DNA from: Nonomuraea gerenzanensis
GTDB taxonomy: Bacteria > Actinomycetota > Actinomycetes > Streptosporangiales > Streptosporangiaceae
Length of the DNA: 64,000 nt
Direction: 5' to 3'
Assembly (NCBI RefSeq): GCF_020215645.1
Contig: NZ_CP084058.1
Location: 7,626,001-7,690,000 of the forward strand
Part shown: positions 8,157 to 16,605 of the stretch, one piece after another
Numbering within the stretch: the first letter of the stretch is position 1
Layout of the letters: each line of letters begins with the position of its first letter
The notes under the pieces: model-generated
What the model was told of the DNA's origin: nothing
What the model saw: the letters and a program-made list of their open reading frames with translations, nothing else
The model's database searches: none
Program-made: the position numbers and the translations under genes

Positions 8157-9077
8157 TCATACCTCGCTGAGCAGCGCGTCCCAGTCGGCGAGGAATCTGT
8201 GGAGCCCGTACCGCGACAGCGCGGCGGCCCTGGCGGCCTTGCCGGCCTGGGCCGCGCTCTCGGGGTCCTCGGCGAAGGCGTGCAGCGCGTCGGCCAGTAG
8301 GTGCACCTTGGTGGACAGGACGCCCGCCTCCGGCGGCACCGCCTCGATCGCCTCGGTGGCCGCCAGCGCGACCACGGGCATGCCGAGGGTCATGGCCTCG
8401 ATGAGCGCCAGGCCCAGCGACGTCCACCGGTAGGGGTGCAGGTAGACGCGCCTGCGGGCCAGCTCGGCGTGCATGACGTGCTGGGGCAGGTCCTCGTACG
8501 TCCCGTACGGCAGCCCGTCCACCTTCATCCCGAACACGTCGAGCGGCACCCGCTCGGCGAAGCGGGGCAGCAGGTCGGTCCCGGCGACCCGGGTGCGGCG
8601 CACGGGCTCGTTGACCACGACGCCGGCCCTGGGCAGCTCACCCGTGTACAGGTGGCCGGGGTCGGGAATGCCGTGCTCGATGACGCGGGTGGGCGCGCGG
8701 CCGTTGTCCCAGAACAGCTCGTTGAAGTAGGTGACGTGCACGATCGGGATGTCGGTGCGGTCGGCGAGCGGGTGGCGGGTGCGGGGCACGTCGCCGGCGG
8801 GCGCGTTGTGCTCGACGTAGAGGCCGGGCACGTCGCGGCCGAGCCATTCGCGGGCCAGGTCGAGCTCGTGCGGGCGCTGGTAGACGACCACGTCCACGGG
8901 CTCGTCGCGCAGCCGGTCCCACGGCACCTCGCGGGCGCGGTCCGGCCAGTCGTAGGTGGCCGCCCGCCCCCGGCCATCGGGACCACGGCCGGGAACGAGC
9001 GGCAGCAGGTACTCGTGGGACCCCCTGATGAACGCGCTGGTCCACGAGCCGTGCACGTGCCAGATGAGGATCCTCAC
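8157..9077 (-). CDS. GT-B glycosyltransferase (GT4-like)
   Basis: A 306-residue protein starting VRILIWHVHGSWTSAFI, a GT-B N-terminal strand-loop with the typical HGSW acceptor-site motif. The C-terminal Rossmann half reads LHPYRWTSLGLALIEAMTLGMPVV, the nucleotide-sugar binding and E-x7-E-like region of GT4 enzymes. It is expected to transfer a sugar from a nucleotide donor at the cytoplasmic face. GTG at 9077 is supported by the 4-bp GTGA overlap with the stop of gmhB. The frame remains open far upstream, but that part is the antisense shadow of gmhB. Its place in the heptose island suggests it adds one residue of the same glycan. Donor and acceptor are unknown. Confidence 0.85.
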   Translation of the reverse strand: MRILIWHVHGSWTSAFIRGSHEYLLPLVPGRGPDGRGRAATYDWPDRAREVPWDRLRDEPVDVVVYQRPHELDLAREWLGRDVPGLYVEHNAPAGDVPRTRHPLADRTDIPIVHVTYFNELFWDNGRAPTRVIEHGIPDPGHLYTGELPRAGVVVNEPVRRTRVAGTDLLPRFAERVPLDVFGMKVDGLPYGTYEDLPQHVMHAELARRRVYLHPYRWTSLGLALIEAMTLGMPVVALAATEAIEAVPPEAGVLSTKVHLLADALHAFAEDPESAAQAGKAARAAALSRYGLHRFLADWDALLSEV

Positions 9078-9664
9078 CAGCGGCTCCAGCCCATGGCGCG
9101 GGCCCAGGGCGCCGCCGCTGCCGGCACGGGGTCCTCGGCGTCGCTCAGGACGCGGTCCACGACGTCGATCAGGTCCTCGGCGACCTCGGCCGCCTGCTGG
9201 ATCTCCTCCCGCAGCGTCTCCTGCGTCGGGACGAGGATGCCTCTGGCTCCCGCGGCCCTGGCGGCCTCCATGTCGCGGCCGATGTCGCCCACGACCACGC
9301 AGTCGCGGGGGCTGACGTCGAGCACGGCGGCGGCTCGGATGACGAGACCGGGCGCGGGTTTGCGGCAGGTGCAGCCGTCGGCGTCGTCGTGCACGCAGAT
9401 CGCCCATGCGTCGAACGGTCCGAGCAGCTCCTCCACCTTGGCGTTCACCTGGTCCATCTCGTCGGCGGACAGCAGGCCCTTGGCCACCCCCGACTGGTTG
9501 GTGACCACGGCCACCGGGACGTCGGCGCGTCTGAGCCTGCCCAGCGCCTCGAGGGCGCCCGGCATGGGCTGGACGAGGTCCGGATCGCCGTTGTACGGCA
9601 CGTCCCTGATCAAGGTCCCGTCCCGGTCGAAGAGCACGGCGCCGGGACGTCGCTTTTCGAACAC
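9074..9664 (-). CDS. gmhB: D-glycero-D-manno-heptose 1,7-bisphosphate 7-phosphatase (HAD-IIIA)
   Basis: A 196-residue HAD-superfamily phosphatase. FDRDGTL at 12-18 holds the nucleophile and acid/base aspartates, VVTNQSG is motif 2, CRKP supplies the lysine, and VVGDIGRDMEAA is motif 4. A Cys/His loop (CVHDDADGCTC) matches the structural zinc site of GmhB. In the ADP-heptose pathway GmhB dephosphorylates heptose 1,7-bisphosphate between the two HldE steps. The GTG start is set by an ideal GGAGGTGAAAG ribosome site. It is divergent from the carbamoyltransferase operon containing gmhA and hldE and overlaps the downstream glycosyltransferase by 4 bp. Related HAD-IIIA histidinol-phosphate phosphatases look similar; the neighbourhood decides for heptose. 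Confidence 0.87.
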   Translation of the reverse strand: MFEKRRPGAVLFDRDGTLIRDVPYNGDPDLVQPMPGALEALGRLRRADVPVAVVTNQSGVAKGLLSADEMDQVNAKVEELLGPFDAWAICVHDDADGCTCRKPAPGLVIRAAAVLDVSPRDCVVVGDIGRDMEAARAAGARGILVPTQETLREEIQQAAEVAEDLIDVVDRVLSDAEDPVPAAAAPWARAMGWSRW

Positions 9665-9785
9665 CTTTCACCTCCGTCGCGTGCCGGGCAGCTACCCGGC
9701 GCCTGTCCCGGCAAACAACTACTTAAAGTGACCAAGTGCAGGAGTTTCCGCCTGTTTCCGCATCTCGCGCCGTCGCCTCATGTTT

Positions 9786-9814
9786 GAGAACCGCTTCTCT
9801 CGGTAGCGGTTCTC
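9786..9814. promoter_or_regulatory. Perfect 10-bp inverted repeat upstream of carbamoyltransferase
   Basis: Arms GAGAACCGCT (9786-9795) and AGCGGTTCTC (9805-9814) flank a 9-bp spacer, 23 bp before the operon's ATG and within the 172-bp divergent promoter region shared with gmhB. It could be an operator for both directions or a 5'-UTR hairpin. It lies just upstream of the GGGGGAGG ribosome site. Confidence 0.5.
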
Positions 9815-9836
9815 GACATCCTTAGGGGGAGGAAGC

Positions 9837-11468
9837 ATGAAATTTCTCGGCATCAACGCGATCTTCCACGACCCTGCCGCCGCGCTGGTGGTCGACGGGA
9901 AGATCGTGGCCGCGGCGGAGGAAGAGCGCTTCAGCCGCCGCAAGCATGGCAAGAGGCCGCTGGCGTTCTCCGCCTGGGAGCTGCCCGAGCTGGCCGCCGC
10001 GTGGTGCCTGCGCGAGGCGGGGCTCTCCCCCGAGGACATCGACGCCGTGGCCTACTCCTACGACCCGTCCCTGGTGGTGCAGAAACCCGAGGGCGACTGG
10101 GAGGACCTGCGGACCAGGTACGCGGTGCGCGCCCCGGCCTTCCTGGCCACGGCCCTGCCCGGGCTGGACCCGGGCCAGGTGACCTACGTCCCGCACCACG
10201 TGGCGCACGCCGCCTCGGCGGGCCTGGCGGCGCCGTGGCGGGACTGCGCGGTGCTGGTGGCCGACGGCCGCGGCGAGAACGTCTCGCACCTGGCGGGCCG
10301 CTACCGCGGCGGCGACCTGGAGATCCTGGCGACGCAGGAGCTGCCGCACTCGCTGGGCCTCATGTACGAGGACGTCACGGAGCACCTGGGCTTCCTGCGC
10401 TCCAGCGACGAGTACAAGGTGATGGCGATGGCCTCCTACGGCCGCCCCCGCCACCTGGAGGCGCTGCGCGAGGTGATCTACACGACCGGCGACGGCGGGT
10501 TCCGCGTCGAGCCGGTCGACTGGAGCGGTTACGCCAAGGCGCTGAAGAAGGGCGCCCCCTGGACCTCCGACCACGCCGACCTGGCCGCCAGCGTGCAGGC
10601 CCGGCTGGAGGAGGTGCTGCTGGAGCTGGTGCGCTGGCTGCACGAGCGGACCGGCGAGCGCCGGCTGGCCCTGGCCGGCGGGGTCGCGCTGAACTGCGTG
10701 GCCAACACGAAGCTGCTGGACGAGGGCCCGTTCGAGGAGATCTGGATCCAGCCGGCGGCGGGCGACTCCGGCACCGCGCTGGGCGGCGCGCTGCACCTGG
10801 CGCACGCGTACGGCGAGCCCGCCGCGCCCATGCCGGACGCCGCGCTCGGGCGCGGCTTCACCGACGAGGAGCTCGGCGCGTGGCTGGACGTGGCACGCGT
10901 CCCGCACACCCGCCCCAACGACCTGGCCGCCGCCGTGGCGGCCGAGCTGGCGGCCGACCGGATCGTGGCCTGGTTCCAGGGCCGCGCCGAGTACGGCCCG
11001 CGCGCGCTGGGGCAGCGCTCGCTGCTGGCCCATCCGGGGCACGCCCGCAACACCGAGCGGCTCAACGACGTCAAGGGACGCGAGCAGTTCCGGCCCATCG
11101 CGCCGATGGTGCTGGAGTCGCGGGCCCGCGAGATCTTCGGGCGGGGCCCCGTGCCGTCGCCGTACATGCTGTTCGTGCACGACGTGCACCCGGACTGGGC
11201 CGATCGCATCCCGGCGGTCGTGCACGTGGACGGGACGGCGCGGATCCAGACCATCTCGCCGCGGGAGCAGCCGCTGATGGCGCGGGTGCTGAGCGAGTTC
11301 GAGGCGCGCACGGGGCTGCCGGTGGTGGTCAACACGAGCCTCAACACCGCCGGGCGGCCCATGGTGGACGACCCGCGTGACGCGCTGGAGTGCTTCGGGT
11401 CCTCGCCGGTGGACGTGCTGGTGCTGGGGCCGTACGTGGTGCGGCGCGGGGAGGTGTTCGCCTCGTGA
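9837..11468 (+). CDS. Carbamoyltransferase (NodU/CmcH/TobZ family)
   Basis: A 543-residue two-domain enzyme. The N-terminal ASKHA-like (Kae1-type) domain starts LGINAIFHDPAAALV and carries the metal-binding YVPHHVAHAASA motif. The C-terminal YrdC-like half contains RAEYGPRALGQRSLLA. Family members make carbamoyl-AMP from carbamoyl phosphate and ATP and transfer the carbamoyl group to a hydroxyl of a sugar or antibiotic (nodulation factors, cephamycin, tobramycin, bleomycin sugar). A strong GGGGGAGG site precedes the ATG. As first gene of a coupled glycosyltransferase/heptose operon, its likely acceptor is a sugar of the same glycan, possibly the heptose. That is inference; the precise acceptor is not readable from sequence. 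Confidence 0.9.
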   Translation: MKFLGINAIFHDPAAALVVDGKIVAAAEEERFSRRKHGKRPLAFSAWELPELAAAWCLREAGLSPEDIDAVAYSYDPSLVVQKPEGDWEDLRTRYAVRAPAFLATALPGLDPGQVTYVPHHVAHAASAGLAAPWRDCAVLVADGRGENVSHLAGRYRGGDLEILATQELPHSLGLMYEDVTEHLGFLRSSDEYKVMAMASYGRPRHLEALREVIYTTGDGGFRVEPVDWSGYAKALKKGAPWTSDHADLAASVQARLEEVLLELVRWLHERTGERRLALAGGVALNCVANTKLLDEGPFEEIWIQPAAGDSGTALGGALHLAHAYGEPAAPMPDAALGRGFTDEELGAWLDVARVPHTRPNDLAAAVAAELAADRIVAWFQGRAEYGPRALGQRSLLAHPGHARNTERLNDVKGREQFRPIAPMVLESRAREIFGRGPVPSPYMLFVHDVHPDWADRIPAVVHVDGTARIQTISPREQPLMARVLSEFEARTGLPVVVNTSLNTAGRPMVDDPRDALECFGSSPVDVLVLGPYVVRRGEVFAS

Positions 11469-12436
11469 TCACCGTGGTGATCCCCACCATCGGGCGGCCC
11501 ACGCTCCGCGACACGCTGGCGGCCGTGGGGCCGGGCGTCCCGGTGATCGTGGTGGACGACCGGGCCCTCGCGACGGAGCAGGAGGGCGGCACCCGGACCG
11601 CGCCGCCCCTGCTGGCGGAGCCGCCCCCGCACGTCCGCGTCGTCCGGTCGGGCGGTCGCGGGCCCGCGGCGGCGCGCAACGCCGGGTGGCGGGCCGCCGA
11701 CACCCCGTGGGTGGTGTTCCTCGACGACGACGTGATCCCCGCACAGGGGTGGGCCGAGGCGGTCTGGAAGGACCTGGTGGACCTGCCCGACGACGTGGCG
11801 GGCAGCCAGGGCCGCATCGTGGTGCCGCTGCCCGCCGATCGCCGGCCCACCGACGGTGAGCGGCACACGGCGGGCCTCACCGGCGCGTTGTGGGTGACGG
11901 CCGACATGGCCTACCGGCGCTCGGCGCTGGAGGCCGTGGGCGGGTTCGACGAGCGGTTCCCCCGGGCCTACCGGGAGGACGCCGACCTGGCGCTGCGGGT
12001 GACGCGGGCCGGGCACCGGCTGGTCAGGGGCGAGCGGGTGACGGAGCATCCGGTCCGCGCCGACGGGTTCTGGGCGAGCGTGCGCTTCCAGCGGGGCAAC
12101 GCCGACGACGCGCTCATGCGCCGCCTGCACGGCCCCTCGTGGCGGGCCGACATCGGCGGCGGGCGCGGGCGGCTGCGCCTGCACGCGCTGACGACCGCCG
12201 CGGGCCTGGCGGCGCTGCTGCTGGGCACGGCCGCCGCGACCGGCGCCCGTACCAAGGTGACCGCACTGGGGGCCGGGGCCGCGTGGGCGGCGCTGACCGC
12301 CGAGTTCGCGTGGCGGCGCATCGCCCCCGGCCCGCGCACCCCGCTGGAGGTGCTGCGGATGGCCGTCACGAGCGTGCTGATCCCGCCGGTCGCCTGCGCG
12401 CACCGGCTGCGGGGGGAATGGAGAGTGCGGCGATGA
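11465..12436 (+). CDS. Glycosyltransferase family 2
   Basis: A 323-residue GT-A enzyme. The N-terminus TVVIPTIGRPTLRDTL is the GT2 nucleotide-binding strand, the acidic motif FLDDDVIP near residue 84 is the DxD metal site, and GGFDERFPRAYREDADLALR carries the acidic ED residues of the catalytic region. A hydrophobic stretch near residues 239-280 suggests a membrane-attached C-terminus. GTG 11465 overlaps the carbamoyltransferase stop by 4 bp (GTGA), indicating coupled translation. It probably transfers a sugar to a lipid-linked or membrane acceptor. The donor is unknown. Confidence 0.87.
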   Translation: MITVVIPTIGRPTLRDTLAAVGPGVPVIVVDDRALATEQEGGTRTAPPLLAEPPPHVRVVRSGGRGPAAARNAGWRAADTPWVVFLDDDVIPAQGWAEAVWKDLVDLPDDVAGSQGRIVVPLPADRRPTDGERHTAGLTGALWVTADMAYRRSALEAVGGFDERFPRAYREDADLALRVTRAGHRLVRGERVTEHPVRADGFWASVRFQRGNADDALMRRLHGPSWRADIGGGRGRLRLHALTTAAGLAALLLGTAAATGARTKVTALGAGAAWAALTAEFAWRRIAPGPRTPLEVLRMAVTSVLIPPVACAHRLRGEWRVRR

Positions 12437-13533
12437 GCAGGACCTCGCGGGAGCGTGCCAAGGACCAGGCCGCGCGAGCCGGTGCGGCCCACCGCGCCGG
12501 GGACGCGGGCCGCGTGCTCGTGGCGCGGCTGGACGACGCCGGCGACGTGCTGCTGGCCGGTCCGGCCGTGCGGGCCATCCGTACGAGAGCCCGCGAGGTG
12601 ATCTTCCTGGCCGGCCCGAACGGCAGGGCGGCCGCCGAGGTGCTGCCCGGCGTGGACCGGGTGATCACGTGGCGGGCCCCGTGGATCGACCACACGCCGC
12701 CGCCCGTCACGGAGGAGGGCGTGCGGGAGCTGGCCGAGCAGACGAGCGGGATCGACGAGGCGGTGCTGCTGACCTCCTTCCACCAGTCGGCGCTGCCGCT
12801 GGCGTTGCTGCTGAGGCTGGCCGGGGTGGGACGCATCACCGCGATCAGCAACGACTATCCGGGCTCGCTGCTCGACGTGCGGCACGTGGTGGACGAGAGC
12901 GTGGACGTGCCGGAGGCGGAGCGCATGCTGGCCGTCGCACAGGCGGCCGGGTTCGCGCTGCCGGACGGCGATGACGGGAAACTCGCTGTTCAGCGGCCGT
13001 TGCCGGATATAGAGAAATTTACGGGGCACTGTGTAGGCGTCGGCGGCGTTGCCGACAAAGGCGCGTATGTCGTGGTGCACCCGGGGACATCGGCCCCCGC
13101 CCGGACCTGGCCTGCCGACAGGCACCGGCAGACAGTGCGGGAGCTGGCCGACGACGGGCACCAGGTCGTCGTGACCGGCACAGAACGTGACCTGACCGCC
13201 TACGTGGCCAGCGACGTCGCGCTCGACCTGGGCGGCATGACCACATTCGCGGAGCTGGCTGCCGTGATCGAACGGGCCGGCGTGCTCGTGGCGGGCAACA
13301 CCGGCCCCGCGCACCTGGCCGCGGCTGTCGGAACGCCGGTCGTGAGCCTGTTCGCCCCTGTTGTCCCAGCGGTGCGGTGGGCCCCGTACGGCGTGCCCAT
13401 GGTGCTTCTGGGCGACCAGGAGGCGCCCTGTCAGGGAAGCAGAGCGCGCGTCTGCCCGGTGCCCGGGCACCCGTGCCTGTCCCAAGTGACAAGTGAGCAG
13501 GTGGTCAAGGCAGTGAGGGAGCTGACGCAGTGA
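12433..13533 (+). CDS. Glycosyltransferase family 9 (heptosyltransferase-like)
   Basis: A 366-residue protein of the ADP-heptose transferase family. It starts after a basic N-terminal tail with VLVARLDDAGDVLLAGPAVR, continues with VVVHPGTSAPARTWPADR and ends with the donor-site motif AGNTGPAHLAAAVGTPVVSLF. GT9 enzymes of Gram-negatives move heptose from ADP-heptose to LPS core. Here ADP-heptose would come from GmhA/HldE/GmhB encoded alongside. ATG 12433 overlaps the previous stop (ATGA) and has GGAGAG 7 bp upstream; an in-frame ATG at 12418 is a poorer alternative. About 100 bp around 12975-13070 are clearly less GC-rich than the rest of the gene. Confidence 0.87.
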   Translation: MSRTSRERAKDQAARAGAAHRAGDAGRVLVARLDDAGDVLLAGPAVRAIRTRAREVIFLAGPNGRAAAEVLPGVDRVITWRAPWIDHTPPPVTEEGVRELAEQTSGIDEAVLLTSFHQSALPLALLLRLAGVGRITAISNDYPGSLLDVRHVVDESVDVPEAERMLAVAQAAGFALPDGDDGKLAVQRPLPDIEKFTGHCVGVGGVADKGAYVVVHPGTSAPARTWPADRHRQTVRELADDGHQVVVTGTERDLTAYVASDVALDLGGMTTFAELAAVIERAGVLVAGNTGPAHLAAAVGTPVVSLFAPVVPAVRWAPYGVPMVLLGDQEAPCQGSRARVCPVPGHPCLSQVTSEQVVKAVRELTQ

Positions 13534-14723
13534 AGGTCGATCTCATCTCGGAGCACGCGGACCCGCTGGCAGCGGTCGGCGGCGTCGACTCCGGCGGCCA
13601 GAACGTCCACGTCGCCGCGCTGGCCGTGGCCCTGGCCGAGCGGGGGCACACGGTCGTCGTCCACACCCGTCGTTCCTGCGCCTCGCAACCGGATTCGGTG
13701 AGCCTGGCGCCCGGCGTCACCGTCGAGTACGTCCCCGCAGGTCCCGCGGCGCCCGTTCCCAAGGACGAGCTGCCGCCGTTCATGCCGGAGTTCACCGAGT
13801 GGCTGGCCGCGCGCTGGGCCGCCGACCCGCCGGACGTCGCGCACGCGCACTTCTGGATGAGCGGCCAGGCGGCGATGCGCGCCGGGGCGTCCGCCGGGGT
13901 GCCGGTGGTGCAGACGTTCCACGCGCTGGGCACGGTCAAGCGGCGCTGGCAGGGCGCGGCCGACACCAGCCCCGCGCACCGGATCGAGACCGAGCGCGAG
14001 ATCGGCCAGCGGGCCGACGCGGTGCTGGCCACCTGCAGCGACGAGGTGGCCGAGCTGTGCGCGATGGGGATCCCCGAACACCGTGTCGCGGTCGTGCCGT
14101 GCGGGGTGGACCTGTCGGCGTTCTGCCCGGAGGGGCCGGTGGCCCCGCGCGCGGACGGCCCGATGGTGCTGAGCATCGGCCGGATGGTGCCGCGCAAGGG
14201 CGTGGACACCGTGATCGCGGCGCTGCGCCAGATCCCCGGCGCGAACCTGGTGATCGCCGGCGGCAGCGACGCGGACGAGGAGGCGCTCAGGCTGCGCGAG
14301 CTGGCCGAGGCGTACGGGATCGGGGACCGCGTGCACGTCATCGGCTCCGTGCCGCGCCGGCACGTGCCCGCGCTGATGCGCTCGGCCGACGTCCTGGTGA
14401 CGGTGCCCTGGTACGAGCCGTTCGGCATGGTGCCCGTGGAGGCCATGGCGTGCGGCGTGCCGGTCGTCGCCTCGGCGGTCGGCGGCCACCTGGACACGGT
14501 GGCGGGCTGCGGCGTGCTGGTGCCGCCGCGCCGGCCGCGCGCGCTGGCCAGGGCGCTCAAGGACGTGCTCGGCGACGCGGAGCGGCGCGCCTCACTCGGC
14601 GCGGCCGGCGCCCGCCGGGCCAGGGAACGGTACGCCTGGCCGCGCGTGGCCGAGCTGACCGAGGCCGTGTACACGCAGGTCATCGACGGAAAGGTCTGCC
14701 GGCTGGCGGCCCTGGGGGGTTGA
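13530..14723 (+). CDS. Glycosyltransferase family 4
   Basis: A 397-residue GT-B enzyme. The N-terminal GGQNVHVAALAVALAERGH is the glycine-rich acceptor loop also seen in MshA and sucrose synthases. The donor half begins PCGVDLSAFCP and SIGRMVPRKGVDTVI, and the nucleotide-sugar site reads WYEPFGMVPVEAMACGVPVV with the paired glutamates of GT4. The GTG start overlaps the GT9 stop by 4 bp. Its place between GT9 and gmhA makes it part of the same glycan assembly. Resemblance to MshA is at family level only; mycothiol synthesis here is represented separately by mshC. Confidence 0.88.
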   Translation: MKVDLISEHADPLAAVGGVDSGGQNVHVAALAVALAERGHTVVVHTRRSCASQPDSVSLAPGVTVEYVPAGPAAPVPKDELPPFMPEFTEWLAARWAADPPDVAHAHFWMSGQAAMRAGASAGVPVVQTFHALGTVKRRWQGAADTSPAHRIETEREIGQRADAVLATCSDEVAELCAMGIPEHRVAVVPCGVDLSAFCPEGPVAPRADGPMVLSIGRMVPRKGVDTVIAALRQIPGANLVIAGGSDADEEALRLRELAEAYGIGDRVHVIGSVPRRHVPALMRSADVLVTVPWYEPFGMVPVEAMACGVPVVASAVGGHLDTVAGCGVLVPPRRPRALARALKDVLGDAERRASLGAAGARRARERYAWPRVAELTEAVYTQVIDGKVCRLAALGG

Positions 14724-14725
14724 TC

Positions 14726-15271
14726 ATGGATGCTCATCTGGAGAAGCTCTGGAACACCCTGGAGAAGGTCGATGACCACGCGGTCACCGTCCGGGCCTGG
14801 GGTGGCAAGCTGGCCGGCGTGCTGGCCGCCGGAGGCAGGCTGCTGGCCTGCGGCAACGGGGGATCCGCTGCCGAGGCGCAGCATCTGACGGCCGAGCTGG
14901 TCGGCCGGTTCAGGGACGACAGGCAGCCGTACGCGGCGATCCCGCTGCACGCCGACGGCTCGTCACTGACGGCGATCGCCAACGACTTCGGCGCCGATGA
15001 GGTCTACGCCCGCCAGGTGCGCGCGCACGGCCGCACCGGAGACGTGCTGCTGTGCCTGTCCACCAGCGGCGGCAGCCCGAACGTGCTGGCCGCCGCCGCG
15101 GCGGCGCAGGAGGCCGGGCTGGTGGCCTGGGCCATGACGGGCCCCGCCCCTAACCCGCTCGCCGGGCTGTGCGACGAGGCGGTGACCATCCCGGGTGAGA
15201 CCGCCACCGTGCAGGAGGTGCACCTGGCGCTGATCCACCTGCTGTGCGACGCCGTAGAGGAGGCGCTGTGA
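14726..15271 (+). CDS. gmhA: Sedoheptulose 7-phosphate isomerase (SIS domain)
   Basis: A 181-residue single SIS-domain protein of usual GmhA length. Diagnostic segments are LLACGNGGSAAEAQHLTAEL, the phosphate-binding loop with the conserved Gln-His, then FRDDRQPYAAIPLHAD and LLCLSTSGGSPNVL. GmhA turns sedoheptulose 7-phosphate into D-glycero-D-manno-heptose 7-phosphate, the first step toward ADP-heptose. It starts 2 bp after the GT4 stop with a GGGGGG ribosome site upstream and overlaps hldE by 4 bp. Isomerase followed directly by kinase/adenylyltransferase is a strong pathway signature. Confidence 0.93.
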   Translation: MDAHLEKLWNTLEKVDDHAVTVRAWGGKLAGVLAAGGRLLACGNGGSAAEAQHLTAELVGRFRDDRQPYAAIPLHADGSSLTAIANDFGADEVYARQVRAHGRTGDVLLCLSTSGGSPNVLAAAAAAQEAGLVAWAMTGPAPNPLAGLCDEAVTIPGETATVQEVHLALIHLLCDAVEEAL

Positions 15272-16605
15272 CGGACAGGCCGCTGGTCGTCATCGGAGAC
15301 ACGCTGCTCGACGTGGACGTCGAGGGCGAGGCGGAGCGGCTCTGCCCGGACGCGCCCGTGCCGGTGGTGGACGTCGCCACCGAGCACGCCCGTCCCGGCG
15401 GAGCGGGGCTGGCGGCGCTGCTGGCCGCGCGTGACGGCGCCCGCGTGGTGCTGATCACGGCGGTCGGCGACGACCCCGACGGGCACCGCCTGTGCGGGCT
15501 GCTGTCGGAGGAGCTCGACCTGGTACGGCTCCCGCTGCGCGGCGGCACCGTACGCAAGACCAGGGTCAGGGCCCGCGGCCAGACGCTGGTCCGCCTGGAC
15601 ACCGGCGACGGCACGGCCAGGTACTCCCCCACCACCGAGGCGGTCGAGGCGATCAGAGGAGCCGGCGCTGTGCTGGTCTCCGACTACGGCAGGGGCGTGG
15701 CCAGGATGGCCCGCGAGCTGCTGCAGGACCTCGACGTGCCGGTGGTGTGGGACCCGCATCCGCGCGGCGAGCAGCCGATGCCCGGCTGCGCGCTGCTGAC
15801 GCCCAGCGAGGCGGAGGCGCGGATGCTCTGCCCGTCCGGCTACCACGGCCCCGACCAGGCGGCCCGCCGGCTGGTGCGGGCGCTGCGGGCCAAGGCGGTG
15901 GCCGTCACGACCGGCGAGCGCGGTGCCGCGCTGGCCATCGCGGGCGGCCCGCTGACCACCGTGCCGCCACCGGTGCGCACGGGCGGTCAGGACGCGTGCG
16001 GCGCGGGCGACCGGCTCGCCGGCGCCGCAGCGCTGGCCCTGCGCGACGGCGCGGGTGCGGAGGAGGCGGTCACGATCGGCGTGGGCGAGGCCTCCCGCTT
16101 CGTCGAGCGCGGCGGGGCCGCCACCGTGAAGGTGCAGGAGCAACGGCTCGGCGACCGGCCGCGCACGGCGCTGGAGGTGGCCAGGCTGGCCCGGGCCCAC
16201 GGCGGCCGGCTGATCGCCACGGGCGGCTGCTTCGACCTGCTGCACGCGGGCCACGTGAGCCTGCTGCGGCGGGCCAGGGCGCTGGGCGACGCGCTGGTCG
16301 TCTGCGTCAACTCCGACGAGTCGGTCCGCCGGCTGAAGGGCCCCTCCCGGCCCATCGTGGACGTGCGCGACCGGGTCGAGGTGCTGCGGGCGCTCGGCTG
16401 CGTGGACGCGGTGCTGGTGTTCGACGAGGACACCCCCGCCGCGGCCATCGAGCAGCTGCGCCCGGACGTGTGGGTCAAGGGCGGCGACTACGAGGGGGAA
16501 GTGCTGCCCGAGTCCGAGGTCCTCGGCAGGCTCGGCGCGGAGATCGTCGTGCTGAGCACCCTGCCGGGGCGTTCGACAACCAATCTGATCAGGGAGATCC
16601 AGTGA
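15268..16605 (+). CDS. hldE: Bifunctional heptose 7-phosphate kinase / heptose 1-phosphate adenylyltransferase
   Basis: A 445-residue fusion like E. coli HldE. Residues 1-300 are a PfkB/ribokinase fold (RPLVVIGDTLLDVDVEGE at the start, GGQDACGAGDRLAGAAALAL as the anion hole with catalytic Asp). Residues about 310-445 are a cytidylyltransferase-like domain (ATGGCFDLLHAGHVSLLRRA with the HAGH nucleotide motif, and a TTNLIREI ending). It phosphorylates heptose 7-phosphate at C1 and, after GmhB action, forms ADP-D-glycero-beta-D-manno-heptose. GAGGAGG precedes the GTG start, which overlaps the gmhA stop by 4 bp. With gmhA and gmhB nearby the route to ADP-D,D-heptose is complete. The HldD epimerase giving the L,D form is not obvious here. 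Confidence 0.94.
   Translation: MTDRPLVVIGDTLLDVDVEGEAERLCPDAPVPVVDVATEHARPGGAGLAALLAARDGARVVLITAVGDDPDGHRLCGLLSEELDLVRLPLRGGTVRKTRVRARGQTLVRLDTGDGTARYSPTTEAVEAIRGAGAVLVSDYGRGVARMARELLQDLDVPVVWDPHPRGEQPMPGCALLTPSEAEARMLCPSGYHGPDQAARRLVRALRAKAVAVTTGERGAALAIAGGPLTTVPPPVRTGGQDACGAGDRLAGAAALALRDGAGAEEAVTIGVGEASRFVERGGAATVKVQEQRLGDRPRTALEVARLARAHGGRLIATGGCFDLLHAGHVSLLRRARALGDALVVCVNSDESVRRLKGPSRPIVDVRDRVEVLRALGCVDAVLVFDEDTPAAAIEQLRPDVWVKGGDYEGEVLPESEVLGRLGAEIVVLSTLPGRSTTNLIREIQ

Noticed and set aside
8157..9671. 504-codon version of the minus-strand glycosyltransferase
   Set aside because: Its first 200 residues are the Arg-rich shadow of gmhB; the true start is the GTG at 9077 overlapping the gmhB stop.
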